This document shows, piece after piece, positions 1-7,644 of a stretch of 18,544 bases of DNA; the first letter of the stretch is position 1; each line of letters begins with the position of its first letter. Both the position numbers and the translations under genes were made by a program. This DNA is from Porphyromonadaceae bacterium UBA7203. GTDB taxonomy: Bacteria > Bacteroidota > Bacteroidia > Bacteroidales > Muribaculaceae. The DNA lies in the NCBI GenBank assembly GCA_002490725.1, contig DKUN01000012.1, forward strand, positions 127,214 through 145,757, given 5' to 3'. Under the pieces are notes generated by a model. The model did not search any database and was not told where the DNA came from. It worked only from the letters and a program-made list of their open reading frames with translations.

Positions 1-120
1 TTGGAGTTCATGCAGCCGACAATGATGCCCTTGACCCATGCCGTTCCGGAGTTGTTGGCAATGGCCTGGGCCACGGTGTAGGGATTTTCTTCCGAGCCAT
101 CGCCGTCGTCGCCGGGTTCG
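1..120. repeat. Imperfect in-frame repeat shared with 2158-2284 (DUF6359 module)
   Basis: The first 120 bases closely resemble 2158-2284 of the neighbouring gene, in the same reading frame and orientation, with a short in-frame length difference. Both encode an acidic linker ending DGDGSE, then a PY(T/S)V start, then a WVKG(I/Y)I(V/I)GCMNS core. This points to duplication or exchange of a domain cassette between the two lipoprotein genes. The repeat probably continues to the left of the window. Confidence 0.7.
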
Positions 121-1409
121 GGTTCTTCGCTGCCGGGCACGTCTACGCCTTCGAGCTGGAAGGAGGTTGCGGCGCCGTCGTTGCCGGCCAGGGCCGCCAT
201 GCCCATATCGCGGCTGAAGCGTCCGCGGATGTTGAGCCAGCGGCCGGCGTTTTCAGCGTGGTCAGCGAGGTTGACGTAGGAGTAGAGGGGCGAACCGCTT
301 GCCAGGGGCACGAGCAGACACTGGGTATAGTCGCGCACTTCGGGGGTCTGGGCAATCACGACATAGCTGTCGATAATGAAGGGTTCGGTTCCTGCCCACT
401 GGATATCGGCGTTAGAGCTGACAGTTGTGATTTCGGGCTGGATGGTGCCGACGATGTAGCCTTTGACCCAGCCGGTCACGTTGTCGGCATCGGCGAATCC
501 GAGGGCCTGCTCAACGGTGTAGGGCTTGGTCTTGATACCCCATGCGGTGGGATCTCCGACGTTCATAATGCCATTGGCATCGATGAGCGTCACCTGCCAG
601 TTGCTGTTGTAACTGGCAAGAATGCCGACAACGTCACAGGCCTTGGTGGGGAGCTTCATGTTCCAGAAGGTGGAGTAGCCCGAGGTGCGTATGTCAACGC
701 TGCCGAAGCTGCCGGTGATTTTCTGGCTGTAGCCGCTTGAGTGATATTCGTTGCAGAGCTGGTTATTGTCGGGGTTATTTGCATTATCGAAAGTTACGTT
801 ATTGAAACGCACAAGCTGACCTTGCCATTTCAGGATGTCGTCGCCGCTGATGGACGACAGATCCTCGACGAGCAATGTGTCAATCTTTTCGGGTTCAGGG
901 TTTCCGTTATATTCGCGGTGCATCGCGTAGATTTCCGGAGCCATGAAGTAGGTGCTGGCGTCGCCGGTCTTGTCGTCGTAGGAGATGCCGCCGACCTGGA
1001 ACTGCGCTGCATAGCGGCCGCAGTATAGTCCGGTAAGGTCAATGACTATTTCCTGGCCTATACGGTTGTTGACATAGAGGCTGTACTGGTTGATAGAAAG
1101 GGGCATGACACCGGTTTCGTCCTGGATGTAGAGCGACTTGAACACATTGCTCTGCTCGTCGGATGAAACTACGCGGCCGCTGATGATATAGTGGCTGCCG
1201 TCGGGACGTGCGGGAATCTGGATGCAATAGTTGTCCGACTCCTGCCAGAACTCTTTCTTGAAATCAAGAATGGAGATATTTGCCTTGTTTTCGGCTACGG
1301 GTGAGGCCAGGTCCCAATCGTCGAAATGGTCCTGACAACCCGTCAGCGCTGCTGCGCCGAAAACTACGGCTACAGCGGCGACGAATGATTTGAATATATT
1401 GGATTTCAT
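1..1409 (-). CDS. DUF5689/DUF6359-type OB-fold lipoprotein, 3' end beyond window (partial)
   Basis: The reading frame is open from an ATG at 1409 to the left edge (469 codons), so the C-terminus is missing. The N-terminus is a lipoprotein signal: a hydrophobic stretch ending in the lipobox LTGC with Cys25, then an acidic run (CQDHFDDWD) that fits surface export of Bacteroidota lipoproteins. Residues of about 38-260 resemble DUF5689: an ILDFK motif, SGRVVSSDEQSNVFKSLYIQ and later WQGQLVRFNNV. Two DUF6359-like segments follow, each with the signature (N/K)PYTVxQA...WVKGxIVG; the second is cut by the window edge. A linker rich in Asp, Glu and Gly joins them. It starts 12 bases after the stop of its paralogue and is the third gene of the receptor operon. 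The ligand is unknown. Family assignment is from motif memory, and OB-fold is the predicted fold, so any ligand class is inference. Confidence 0.8.
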   Translation of the reverse strand, partial: MKSNIFKSFVAAVAVVFGAAALTGCQDHFDDWDLASPVAENKANISILDFKKEFWQESDNYCIQIPARPDGSHYIISGRVVSSDEQSNVFKSLYIQDETGVMPLSINQYSLYVNNRIGQEIVIDLTGLYCGRYAAQFQVGGISYDDKTGDASTYFMAPEIYAMHREYNGNPEPEKIDTLLVEDLSSISGDDILKWQGQLVRFNNVTFDNANNPDNNQLCNEYHSSGYSQKITGSFGSVDIRTSGYSTFWNMKLPTKACDVVGILASYNSNWQVTLIDANGIMNVGDPTAWGIKTKPYTVEQALGFADADNVTGWVKGYIVGTIQPEITTVSSNADIQWAGTEPFIIDSYVVIAQTPEVRDYTQCLLVPLASGSPLYSYVNLADHAENAGRWLNIRGRFSRDMGMAALAGNDGAATSFQLEGVDVPGSEEPEPGDDGDGSEENPYTVAQAIANNSGTAWVKGIIVGCMNS

Positions 1410-1421
1410 ATTATAGGGTCA

Positions 1422-3137
1422 TTATTTGGCGGGTTGATAGAGATAGATTGCAGAACCCTTGGCGGCGTCCTTATAGCCGGCGAAAGTCTTGTAGGAAGCG
1501 TCGTAGCGGAAGGTATTGCCCGTGCCGCAGTTGACAATGGTGAACGAGCCGTCCGAAGCCGGGGTTACGGTCCAGTAGGTATAGTCGCTGGCTGTGTCGG
1601 GCGTCTTGGAGAGCTGGAACGACTCGTGGGTGGTATCCTGATATATGAACTGGCCGTGCGCGTCGCAGATAGTCCAGCCCTTGGCCTCCTGCTTGAAGGT
1701 ATAGAGGTCGGCGGTGGTGGCTGAGATGGAGCCGTCGGCTGCGGGAACGCAGTCGGCGCTCTGCATAAAGCCGTAGTTATAACCATCGTTGAAAGCCTTG
1801 CCGATCTTATTGTCTGACCAGATGATATATGAACCGTCGGCAATAGTGGTCGCACGCACGAATGTTTCGGTCTCGGCGGGGGGAGTTACCGTGCCGCCGC
1901 CCTGGCCGTCGAGCTTATAGGCTGTGGGCGACTTGAGGCCGGGCTGAGAGAAATAGTTCTCAAGCGAGCCCTGGATGCTGAGCGTCTTGCCGAGGTTGTC
2001 GGGATTGTCAACGAGGTTGACTGCAGCGCGGATTTCAGAACCGGCCACAAGCTGGACGGGAAGCATACGCGAGGTGATATCCTCATCTTTCTTGTCGGCG
2101 ATGTAGACGTTGGAGGCCACAGTGAAGGGGGCGATTACCTCAAGGGTGTAGTTATTGTTGGAGTTCATGCAACCGATAATGTAGCCCTTTACCCAGGCAG
2201 TGCCGGTGCCGGCCTTAGCAATTGCCTGGCCGACGCTGTAAGGCATGCCTTCCGAGCCGTCACCGTCGTCCGCGCCGGGCTCATCGTCGCCGCCTCCGGT
2301 AGCGTCAAAGCCCTTAAGGTCACTGACGTTGCAGGGAATAAGCTGCCAGTCGCTGTTATAGAAGCTGAGAATACCGGTAACGGAACCTGTGCCGGTAGGG
2401 ATAATGCGGTGCGCGAACGAAGAGCGGCCGCTGAAACGCAGAATCAGTCGGTTGCCGGAAGCATCGCGGACATAGCGGCTTTCCGTACGCGAGCTGGTGG
2501 GAGCGAATTCCTGACCGGGAGTCTCGAATGATACGCCGTCGACCGTGACGAGCTGGCTCTGCCATTCCTGGCGACCGGCAGCGTCAGAGCGGATGGTGTT
2601 GAGGAAATCGATGTCGACCGGAGTCGCGATTACGGCCGCAGAGTCGGGCCATCCGTCGGGACCGGCAGCAGCCTTGAACGTTTCCTCGGCAATCGAGCGC
2701 GGATAGCCATAGCCGGCCTCCTGACCACCCGTTATGAAGTAGTTGCTGTTCATGCCGGCATAAAGTCCGGTAACATTCACTACGACTTCCGCTCCATAAG
2801 GATAGTTACGGTAAACGTCATTGAGATTAACCGAAAAACTCAGCGCGGCTGTTTCATCGCGCAACACGAGCTGCTTATAGAGATTTCCGGTGATATCGGA
2901 GGAAATTACGCGGCCACGGAGATAAATCGAATCGCCGTCGGCGGTAAGTCCGACTTGAGTCATTGATGAACTTTGGGTTGACCAATATTGCTGCTTGAAT
3001 TCAAGAATGGTCATATTGGCCTGCACCGTGTTGGTCGGAGCCTTAACGGGAGGCAGCACGGGCTCGGTGTCGCACATATCGCAAGACGTCATCAGAGTTG
3101 CGAGCGCTACCGGAAGCAGATATTTTGTCAGTTTCAT
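1422..3137 (-). CDS. DUF5689/DUF6359-type OB-fold lipoprotein with C-terminal trefoil-like domain
   Basis: A 571-residue predicted lipoprotein. The signal peptide ends in the lipobox MTSC (Cys19) and acidic residues follow (CDMCDTE), which suits a surface-exposed lipoprotein. Residues of about 40-275 match the DUF5689 pattern: ILEFKQQYW, then YLRGRVISSDITGNLYKQLV, then WQSQLVTVDGVSF. An acidic glycine-rich linker (about 277-296) leads to a single DUF6359-like module (about 298-415) with MPYSVGQAIAKAG and WVKGYIIGCMNS. The last 140 residues or so, after a proline-rich linker, show repeated short beta-strand units (GSYIIW, GWTICDAHGQFIY, YWTV, FTIVN) that look like a beta-trefoil or Ricin-like carbohydrate-binding fold; this part is inference. 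It begins 30 bases after the receptor stop and has no promoter box of its own, so it is very likely co-transcribed. Its role is probably ligand capture for the receptor, but the ligand is not known. Confidence 0.85.
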   Translation of the reverse strand: MKLTKYLLPVALATLMTSCDMCDTEPVLPPVKAPTNTVQANMTILEFKQQYWSTQSSSMTQVGLTADGDSIYLRGRVISSDITGNLYKQLVLRDETAALSFSVNLNDVYRNYPYGAEVVVNVTGLYAGMNSNYFITGGQEAGYGYPRSIAEETFKAAAGPDGWPDSAAVIATPVDIDFLNTIRSDAAGRQEWQSQLVTVDGVSFETPGQEFAPTSSRTESRYVRDASGNRLILRFSGRSSFAHRIIPTGTGSVTGILSFYNSDWQLIPCNVSDLKGFDATGGGDDEPGADDGDGSEGMPYSVGQAIAKAGTGTAWVKGYIIGCMNSNNNYTLEVIAPFTVASNVYIADKKDEDITSRMLPVQLVAGSEIRAAVNLVDNPDNLGKTLSIQGSLENYFSQPGLKSPTAYKLDGQGGGTVTPPAETETFVRATTIADGSYIIWSDNKIGKAFNDGYNYGFMQSADCVPAADGSISATTADLYTFKQEAKGWTICDAHGQFIYQDTTHESFQLSKTPDTASDYTYWTVTPASDGSFTIVNCGTGNTFRYDASYKTFAGYKDAAKGSAIYLYQPAK

Positions 3138-3167
3138 GTCTGTTTTCTTTCGATGTTTGGGTTATAC

Positions 3168-5936
3168 TTAGAAGCGCACGCCAACGTTGAGGAACACCTT
3201 CGTACCCTGCGCGTAAGTGTAGCGGTTGGGATACTTGTTGAGATTCCAGTCGGTGCGGTCTATACGTCCCTGCTGGTAGGCGTTCTGCATGATGTTGCGG
3301 TTGTTGGTGATGTTGTCGACGTTGAGGTTGATGTTCATCGACACCTTGCGGTTAATGTAGATGAGCTTGCCGATCGAGAAGTTGAGCGTGAAGGCATTGT
3401 TCATTTTCTGCTGGCGGGAAATTTTTTCCTGCATTTCCAGGGCTGATTCCTGCGAGGGGAATGACTGCCAGAGAGTGGTCTGCTCTTCGTGGTAAACGGG
3501 GGCAAGCTTCACCCAGCTGTCGCGCATCCAGTTGGCGGTTACGCCGAGGAACCAGCTCTTCGGAGCGGCCCAGTCGAGGCCGATGCTGTAGGCCTGCTGC
3601 GGGGTGCCGCCGACACGATAGTTCTTGAGGTAAACTCTGGAGGCGATATCCTGGTGGAGGCCGTTTTCGAATGAACGCAGACCGTCGGGGTTATTCTTGT
3701 AGCGGTAGCTTGCCACAGTGCCTGCGAAGGTTGCGGTCAGCGAGGGGATAATCTTATAGGCCAGACCGAGTTCAACGCCGATGTTTTCGCGGCGCACATT
3801 GCTGAGCACGTAGTTTGTGAAAGCGTTGTTATCGTCGTCGTAGAATGCGGTACGCTCGGTAGCGCCGTAGAATTCGGTGCCGTAAACGGTCAGCGAGCCG
3901 CGCAGCTTGCGGTAGTTGAAGCCATAGGTCAGGTCGGCGGCCAGAATGCGTTCGCACTGGGGATCGTCAATGATGTCATCCTTGATACGGGGCGAGATGT
4001 AAACATTCTCAATCATCGGAGCGTGGCTGCCGTATTCGGCATGAGCCATCAGGTAGTTGCGACCGTCAATCTTCCAGGTAGCACCGATTTTTACGGCGCC
4101 GTCGGTGAAGGTATGCGTCTTGCCTGCTCCATAGGAGTTTTCAGGAGCGCGGCCGTTACGCATGTGGCCGGTGCGGTGGAACTGGGTGTAGCCCATCTGG
4201 AGTCCGTAGTTGATGTCCCACTGGGGCAGAGAAATCTGGTTCTGGAGCCAGGCGCCTGCCTTGGTGGCGTGGATGGTGTAGTCATAGCCGAACTTGTCGC
4301 CCTTATATACGCGACGGTTGGGGTTGTCAAGGTCGTTCTGCATATTGTCGGGCACGATTGTCATGTCGCGCTGCGAGAAAGGGTCGACGTCGAGCCAGAA
4401 TTCACCGCCCAGCAGGTCGCGGACAGTCTTGTAGTAGTTGGCTGCGGTATAACCTATGTTGGCGCCGCCCTGCAGGGTCATATAGTTGTTCAGGCGATGG
4501 TTGACACTGGAAGCGATCTGGAACTGCAGGCTGTGGTTCACGCGGTTTTCCAGAATGTAGCTCGAACCCATCTGCTCATCGGGGCTGAGCGTGCGGTTAG
4601 CCATGTTGTTGAGCTGGTTAGTGTGAACCATACGATCCCAGTTGAGCTGACGCACGCTTTCGTCGTTACGCCAGAGGTCGGCGATGTAGTCGCTGATTGC
4701 AGTGGGTTCGCCGTTGTTATAGAAGTTGCTGGGAAGGTTGCGATAGTAGTCAGGACGCGGGTCGGAAGCGTTAAACCAGTTCAGAGCCGAGCTTGAATAG
4801 TAGACCGAACGGAACATTACGCCGGTATTGACCTTTGTGCCTTTCTTGTTGTCATAAATCCAGTTAAGCATCGCGGTGGGGTCGAAGCTCTCGACAATGC
4901 GGCTCGAACGCTTCTTGCCGTCATACCAGCCCCAGTTGGGGTTGTAGAGATTATTGTCGGCCAATTCGTAGGCTTCCTCGTAGGTGGCGGAAGCCGTGGC
5001 GCGCTGAGTCGGGGCGCCATAGGCGGTCAGAGTCAGCGAGTGGTTGGCGTTAAACACCTTTTCCACGCTGAGGAAGAGGCCCGCGCTGTTGTAGAAGGTG
5101 CCTTCGATGACACCCTCGTTGGCATAACGGCCGATAGCGCTGACGGTAACGCCCCAGCCGTGCTTGTTGATGCCGGTGGCGTAGGTAGCCATGGCGCGCA
5201 GCATGTAGTTGGCGTTGGTGTAGGCAACCGAACCGTTGAAACCGGGAGCGTAGTCGGAGGTGATGGTCGAGATGTTGCTCGAACCGCCGACGTTGCCGAA
5301 GCCATAGTCGGCAGCAGCGAGGCCGATCGAGGTGGTGCGGTTGCGGAATGCGCGCGAAGTCATGCCGCCGAGGCTCGAATAGTTGAATCGGCCGCGGATG
5401 GGGTCGTTCATGTTCATGCCGTTGATATACGTGGTCTGATACTGTGAATCATAACCACGGAAGCGGAAGTACATGTTCGAGAAGTTATAGTTCGACGCGT
5501 TGTAATAGATGTTGTCGCTCGCGCCGGTCAGAGCGTTGATTGACTGAGCTGTCGACTCTTCGTCGTCAAGCGCCTGCTCGTCGAAAAGCATATCCTGCTG
5601 CTCCTCGTAGAAGTCGCTGAGATTGTCGGAACTGGAGAGTTTGACAAAGCCGAGGTCAACGGTCTTGCCGTTAACGAGCGCGACGGGTGTCTCGGCGTCG
5701 TTGTAACCGAAAGCCATTGCGAGCAGGAAATCGCTGCCGGGGTTGGCCTTGTTGATAATAAACTTGCCCGAAGGGCCTGTAACGGCCCGCAGGCCCTGTT
5801 CACGCAACATCACTGTTGCTCCTGATAGAGGTGCTCCGGTGTACTCGTCGACGAGCGTGCCGCTGACCGATGCGGTCTGTGCGAATGCAGGCATGATGCC
5901 GATCAGGCTCAAGAGCATTAAAAGTTTGAATCTCAT
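3168..5936 (-). CDS. TonB-dependent outer-membrane receptor (DUF5689-partner type)
   Basis: A 922-residue outer-membrane transporter. The signal peptide is cleaved after about residue 19 (PAFA|Q). Residues of about 22-98 form a carboxypeptidase-like regulatory domain (SGTLVDEYTGAPLSGATVML). An acidic segment follows (104-127, 11 Asp/Glu and no Lys/Arg), then a plug domain (about 130-235) with FRFRGYDSQYQTTYINGMNM and NDPIRGRFNYSSLGGM. The rest is a beta-barrel ending in the terminal Phe typical of BAM substrates (FLNVGVRF). The barrel segment with EGTFYNSAGLFLSVEKVF and LTLTAYGAPTQR matches a Bacteroidota receptor subfamily that I recall beside DUF5689 lipoproteins; that link is from memory. 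It should move an unidentified ligand across the outer membrane using TonB-ExbBD energy. It is the first gene of its operon, with a promoter box about 70 bases upstream, and no SusD homologue follows it. Length is normal for the family. Confidence 0.88.
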   Translation of the reverse strand: MRFKLLMLLSLIGIMPAFAQTASVSGTLVDEYTGAPLSGATVMLREQGLRAVTGPSGKFIINKANPGSDFLLAMAFGYNDAETPVALVNGKTVDLGFVKLSSSDNLSDFYEEQQDMLFDEQALDDEESTAQSINALTGASDNIYYNASNYNFSNMYFRFRGYDSQYQTTYINGMNMNDPIRGRFNYSSLGGMTSRAFRNRTTSIGLAAADYGFGNVGGSSNISTITSDYAPGFNGSVAYTNANYMLRAMATYATGINKHGWGVTVSAIGRYANEGVIEGTFYNSAGLFLSVEKVFNANHSLTLTAYGAPTQRATASATYEEAYELADNNLYNPNWGWYDGKKRSSRIVESFDPTAMLNWIYDNKKGTKVNTGVMFRSVYYSSSALNWFNASDPRPDYYRNLPSNFYNNGEPTAISDYIADLWRNDESVRQLNWDRMVHTNQLNNMANRTLSPDEQMGSSYILENRVNHSLQFQIASSVNHRLNNYMTLQGGANIGYTAANYYKTVRDLLGGEFWLDVDPFSQRDMTIVPDNMQNDLDNPNRRVYKGDKFGYDYTIHATKAGAWLQNQISLPQWDINYGLQMGYTQFHRTGHMRNGRAPENSYGAGKTHTFTDGAVKIGATWKIDGRNYLMAHAEYGSHAPMIENVYISPRIKDDIIDDPQCERILAADLTYGFNYRKLRGSLTVYGTEFYGATERTAFYDDDNNAFTNYVLSNVRRENIGVELGLAYKIIPSLTATFAGTVASYRYKNNPDGLRSFENGLHQDIASRVYLKNYRVGGTPQQAYSIGLDWAAPKSWFLGVTANWMRDSWVKLAPVYHEEQTTLWQSFPSQESALEMQEKISRQQKMNNAFTLNFSIGKLIYINRKVSMNINLNVDNITNNRNIMQNAYQQGRIDRTDWNLNKYPNRYTYAQGTKVFLNVGVRF

Positions 5937-5944
5937 AGGGTTCC

Positions 5945-5960
5945 TATAAAACGTTTTATA
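5945..5960. promoter_or_regulatory. Perfect 16-bp palindrome in the receptor leader
   Basis: TATAAAACGTTTTATA is its own reverse complement over all 16 bases. It lies 8 bases upstream of the receptor start codon and downstream of the predicted promoter. It could be a repressor operator, since its centre AACGTT resembles LacI-type half-sites, or an RNA hairpin. On the transcript it is followed directly by ATAGGAACCCTATG, where ATAGG and CCTAT can pair over the start region. Confidence 0.5.
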
Positions 5961-6004
5961 ATAGTTGTTGTTCTATACTTGAAAATTGTCGCAATTGGGC
6001 ACGT

Positions 6005-6012
6005 CAAAGATA
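6005..6012 (-). promoter_or_regulatory. Bacteroidota -7 promoter box for the receptor operon
   Basis: On the minus strand the sequence reads TATCTTTG, an exact match to the Bacteroidota -7 consensus TAnnTTTG. It sits in an AT-rich stretch about 70 bases before the receptor ATG. The -33 box is weak: TATG lies at about the right spacing instead of TTTG. A leader of about 60 nt is expected. Confidence 0.65.
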
Positions 6013-6101
6013 ATCAAAAATAATTAAAAACACATAATTTTAACACAAAAACACTCAACAAGTTCACAACTCGGCCAATAATCTTCGGCCTGACATTTTC
6101 G

Positions 6102-6134
6102 GACGGGACCGCATCACTGCGGCCGGGAACCGTC
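6102..6134 (-). terminator. Two-part hairpin after queG, weak terminator candidate
   Basis: An inner stem CCGCA/TGCGG (6109-6113 with 6118-6122) is enclosed by GACGG/CCGTC (6102-6106 with 6130-6134), just past the queG stop. No run of U follows on the minus strand, so intrinsic termination is doubtful. The rest of 5961-6101 holds only the receptor promoter and AT-rich DNA. Confidence 0.25.
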
Positions 6135-6143
6135 GTTTATCGG

Positions 6144-7037
6144 TCAATTATCTGATTTTCTGACACAAAAAGCAGCCAGATTGCGAAGCAGCCCGGAGAG
6201 TTTGGTGCGCTTGACGGCACTGTGGCGAAACATGGCCCTGAAGCTTTCGGGAGTCATGGCGGCGACATCGGCCGCAGTCAGTGACGCCAGCTCGGGCGAG
6301 GGGTGGAAATCGGCAATCGGCGTCGGGCGCGGCGTGGCGTTGTGGGGACACACGCGCTGACACACGTCGCACCCGTAGAGCACGGGAATCGGTCCGGGCA
6401 GCTCGCCGCGATATTCGATAGTCAGATAGCTGAGACAGCGGCGTGCGTCGACCCCTGAGCCGTCGGCGCTCAGGCAGCGGCCCGGGCAGGCGTCGACACA
6501 GCGGCGGCAATCGCCGCAGCCGCCGGCGGCTGCGGGAGCCGAGGCCGGAAGGCCGAAGTCGGTGGTGTTAAGAATGAATCCGAGAAAAAAATATGAGCCG
6601 AGGCCGGGAATTATAAGCTGATTGTTGCGGCCAATGAATCCGAGCCCGGCGCGTCGGGCCCAATAGCGCTCGCGCAGCGGCGCTGTGTCGACGCATACGC
6701 GACTGTTTCCGGGCAGCGATGCGGCTGCTTCGAGAAGCCGCTCGCGTACCACTTCATGGTAGTCGCGGCCGCGGGCATAGAGCGAAATCGGCAGGCGCAC
6801 CGGCTTGTCGGAGTAATAGGGAAACGCAACCGCAATGAGCGTGCGCGCGCCCTCGAGCAGCGTGCGCGGGTCGCGGCGCAGGTCGGCGTGGTTTGCAAGA
6901 TAGGCCATTTCGCCGTGACGCCCGTCGGCAAGCCAGCGCGAATACTCCTCGCAGGCTTCTGGGCTGACCGGCTCGTCGACCGACACCGCCCCCCACGGCA
7001 AATCAGTCAGTGTCAAGAGGCAGGAGTTCAAATCCAT
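6144..7037 (-). CDS. queG: tRNA epoxyqueuosine(34) reductase
   Basis: A 297-residue cytosolic enzyme that reduces epoxyqueuosine to queuosine at the wobble base of GUN-anticodon tRNAs, using a cobalamin cofactor and two [4Fe-4S] clusters. Motifs seen: the VDTAP loop with Asp117, the position of the catalytic acid in QueG; AGLGFIGRNN; GSYFFLGFIL; a first ferredoxin-type cysteine set CGDCRRCVDACP (Cys174, 177, 180, 184); a second set CDVCQRVCP (Cys223, 226, 230) with Cys201 nearby; and a C-terminal SAVKRTKLSGLLRNL. It is the short form without the C-terminal HEAT extension of the E. coli protein. The ATG at 7037 is chosen over an upstream in-frame start at 7136 because an AGGA sits just before it and the extension is Cys/Ser/Arg-rich with no homology. 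It overlaps the end of the deacetylase gene by 35 bases, which suggests translational coupling. Confidence 0.93.
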   Translation of the reverse strand: MDLNSCLLTLTDLPWGAVSVDEPVSPEACEEYSRWLADGRHGEMAYLANHADLRRDPRTLLEGARTLIAVAFPYYSDKPVRLPISLYARGRDYHEVVRERLLEAAASLPGNSRVCVDTAPLRERYWARRAGLGFIGRNNQLIIPGLGSYFFLGFILNTTDFGLPASAPAAAGGCGDCRRCVDACPGRCLSADGSGVDARRCLSYLTIEYRGELPGPIPVLYGCDVCQRVCPHNATPRPTPIADFHPSPELASLTAADVAAMTPESFRAMFRHSAVKRTKLSGLLRNLAAFCVRKSDN

Positions 7038-7644
7038 TTTCCTGGAGCCACTTGATAGCCTCGGGCAGGGCCGGCAGAGTGTTGCGCATAGACTTGAGCG
7101 AGTCGTGAAACACGATGATGGAGCCGTTGCGCGCAAAGTGGCGCACGTTGCTGACCACCTCGTCAGGGGTCATGTAAACGGCATAGTCGCGTGTAACCAC
7201 GTCGTACATTATCAGATTGTAATGCTTGCGAATCACCGCGCTCTGGCCCCAGCGAAGCAGGCCGTGGGGCGGACGGAACAGCGACGAGCCGAGCAGAAAG
7301 TCGGCCTCCTTGACGTCGCGCAGATACTTGCGCCGACGGGTTTTGCGGCCCTGAAGATGGTGCATCGTGTGGTTGCCGATCGAGTGACCCCTCCGGCGCA
7401 CCTCCTCGACGAGCCAGGGATGGCGCCGGGCATTGTCGCCGACCATGAAGAACGTGGCCTTAACGCCGAAGCGGTCAAGGATGTCGAGAATCTGAGGCGT
7501 CACCTCGGGAATCGGACCGTCATCAAACGTCAGGTAGGCAACCTTGCGCCCGCGGCGCTTGATGCGCCACACAGCCTCGGGAAAGAGTATGCGATAGAAC
7601 AGCGGCGGCTGCACTACCCAGCGTTTGAGCGAAAAGGGGTTCAC
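7003..7644 (-). CDS. Polysaccharide deacetylase, NodB/CE4 family
   Basis: A 213-residue protein with all main motifs of carbohydrate esterase family 4: TFDDGP (39-44, metal-binding Asp and catalytic base), NHTMHH (91-96, giving the H-x3-H metal ligands His92 and His96), RPPHG (124-128) and FHD (179-181, catalytic His180). The family removes N- or O-acetyl groups from GlcNAc-containing glycans such as peptidoglycan or surface polysaccharides. The N-terminus (LYRILFPEAVW-like region followed by RIKRRGRKVAYLTFDDGP) lacks a clear signal peptide, so the protein may be cytosolic or membrane-attached. Translation probably starts at GTG (7642-7644), which overlaps the TGA stop of the DUF2723 gene as GTGA, a classic coupled arrangement. 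Its end overlaps queG. The physiological substrate cannot be read from the sequence. Confidence 0.9.
   Translation of the reverse strand: MNPFSLKRWVVQPPLFYRILFPEAVWRIKRRGRKVAYLTFDDGPIPEVTPQILDILDRFGVKATFFMVGDNARRHPWLVEEVRRRGHSIGNHTMHHLQGRKTRRRKYLRDVKEADFLLGSSLFRPPHGLLRWGQSAVIRKHYNLIMYDVVTRDYAVYMTPDEVVSNVRHFARNGSIIVFHDSLKSMRNTLPALPEAIKWLQENGFELLPLDTD

Noticed and set aside
1422..3137. SusD-type reading of the lipoprotein after the TonB receptor
   Set aside because: No SusD/RagB TPR helices or motifs are present; the sequence is beta-rich with DUF5689 and DUF6359 signatures.
4023..4796. Plus-strand open frame of 257 codons opposite the TonB receptor
   Set aside because: Antisense shadow of a conserved barrel; composition is explained by the receptor codons.
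7038..7136. 33-codon N-terminal extension of queG
   Set aside because: It lies inside the deacetylase gene, is Cys/Ser/Arg-rich without similarity to QueG, and an internal ATG has a better ribosome-binding site.
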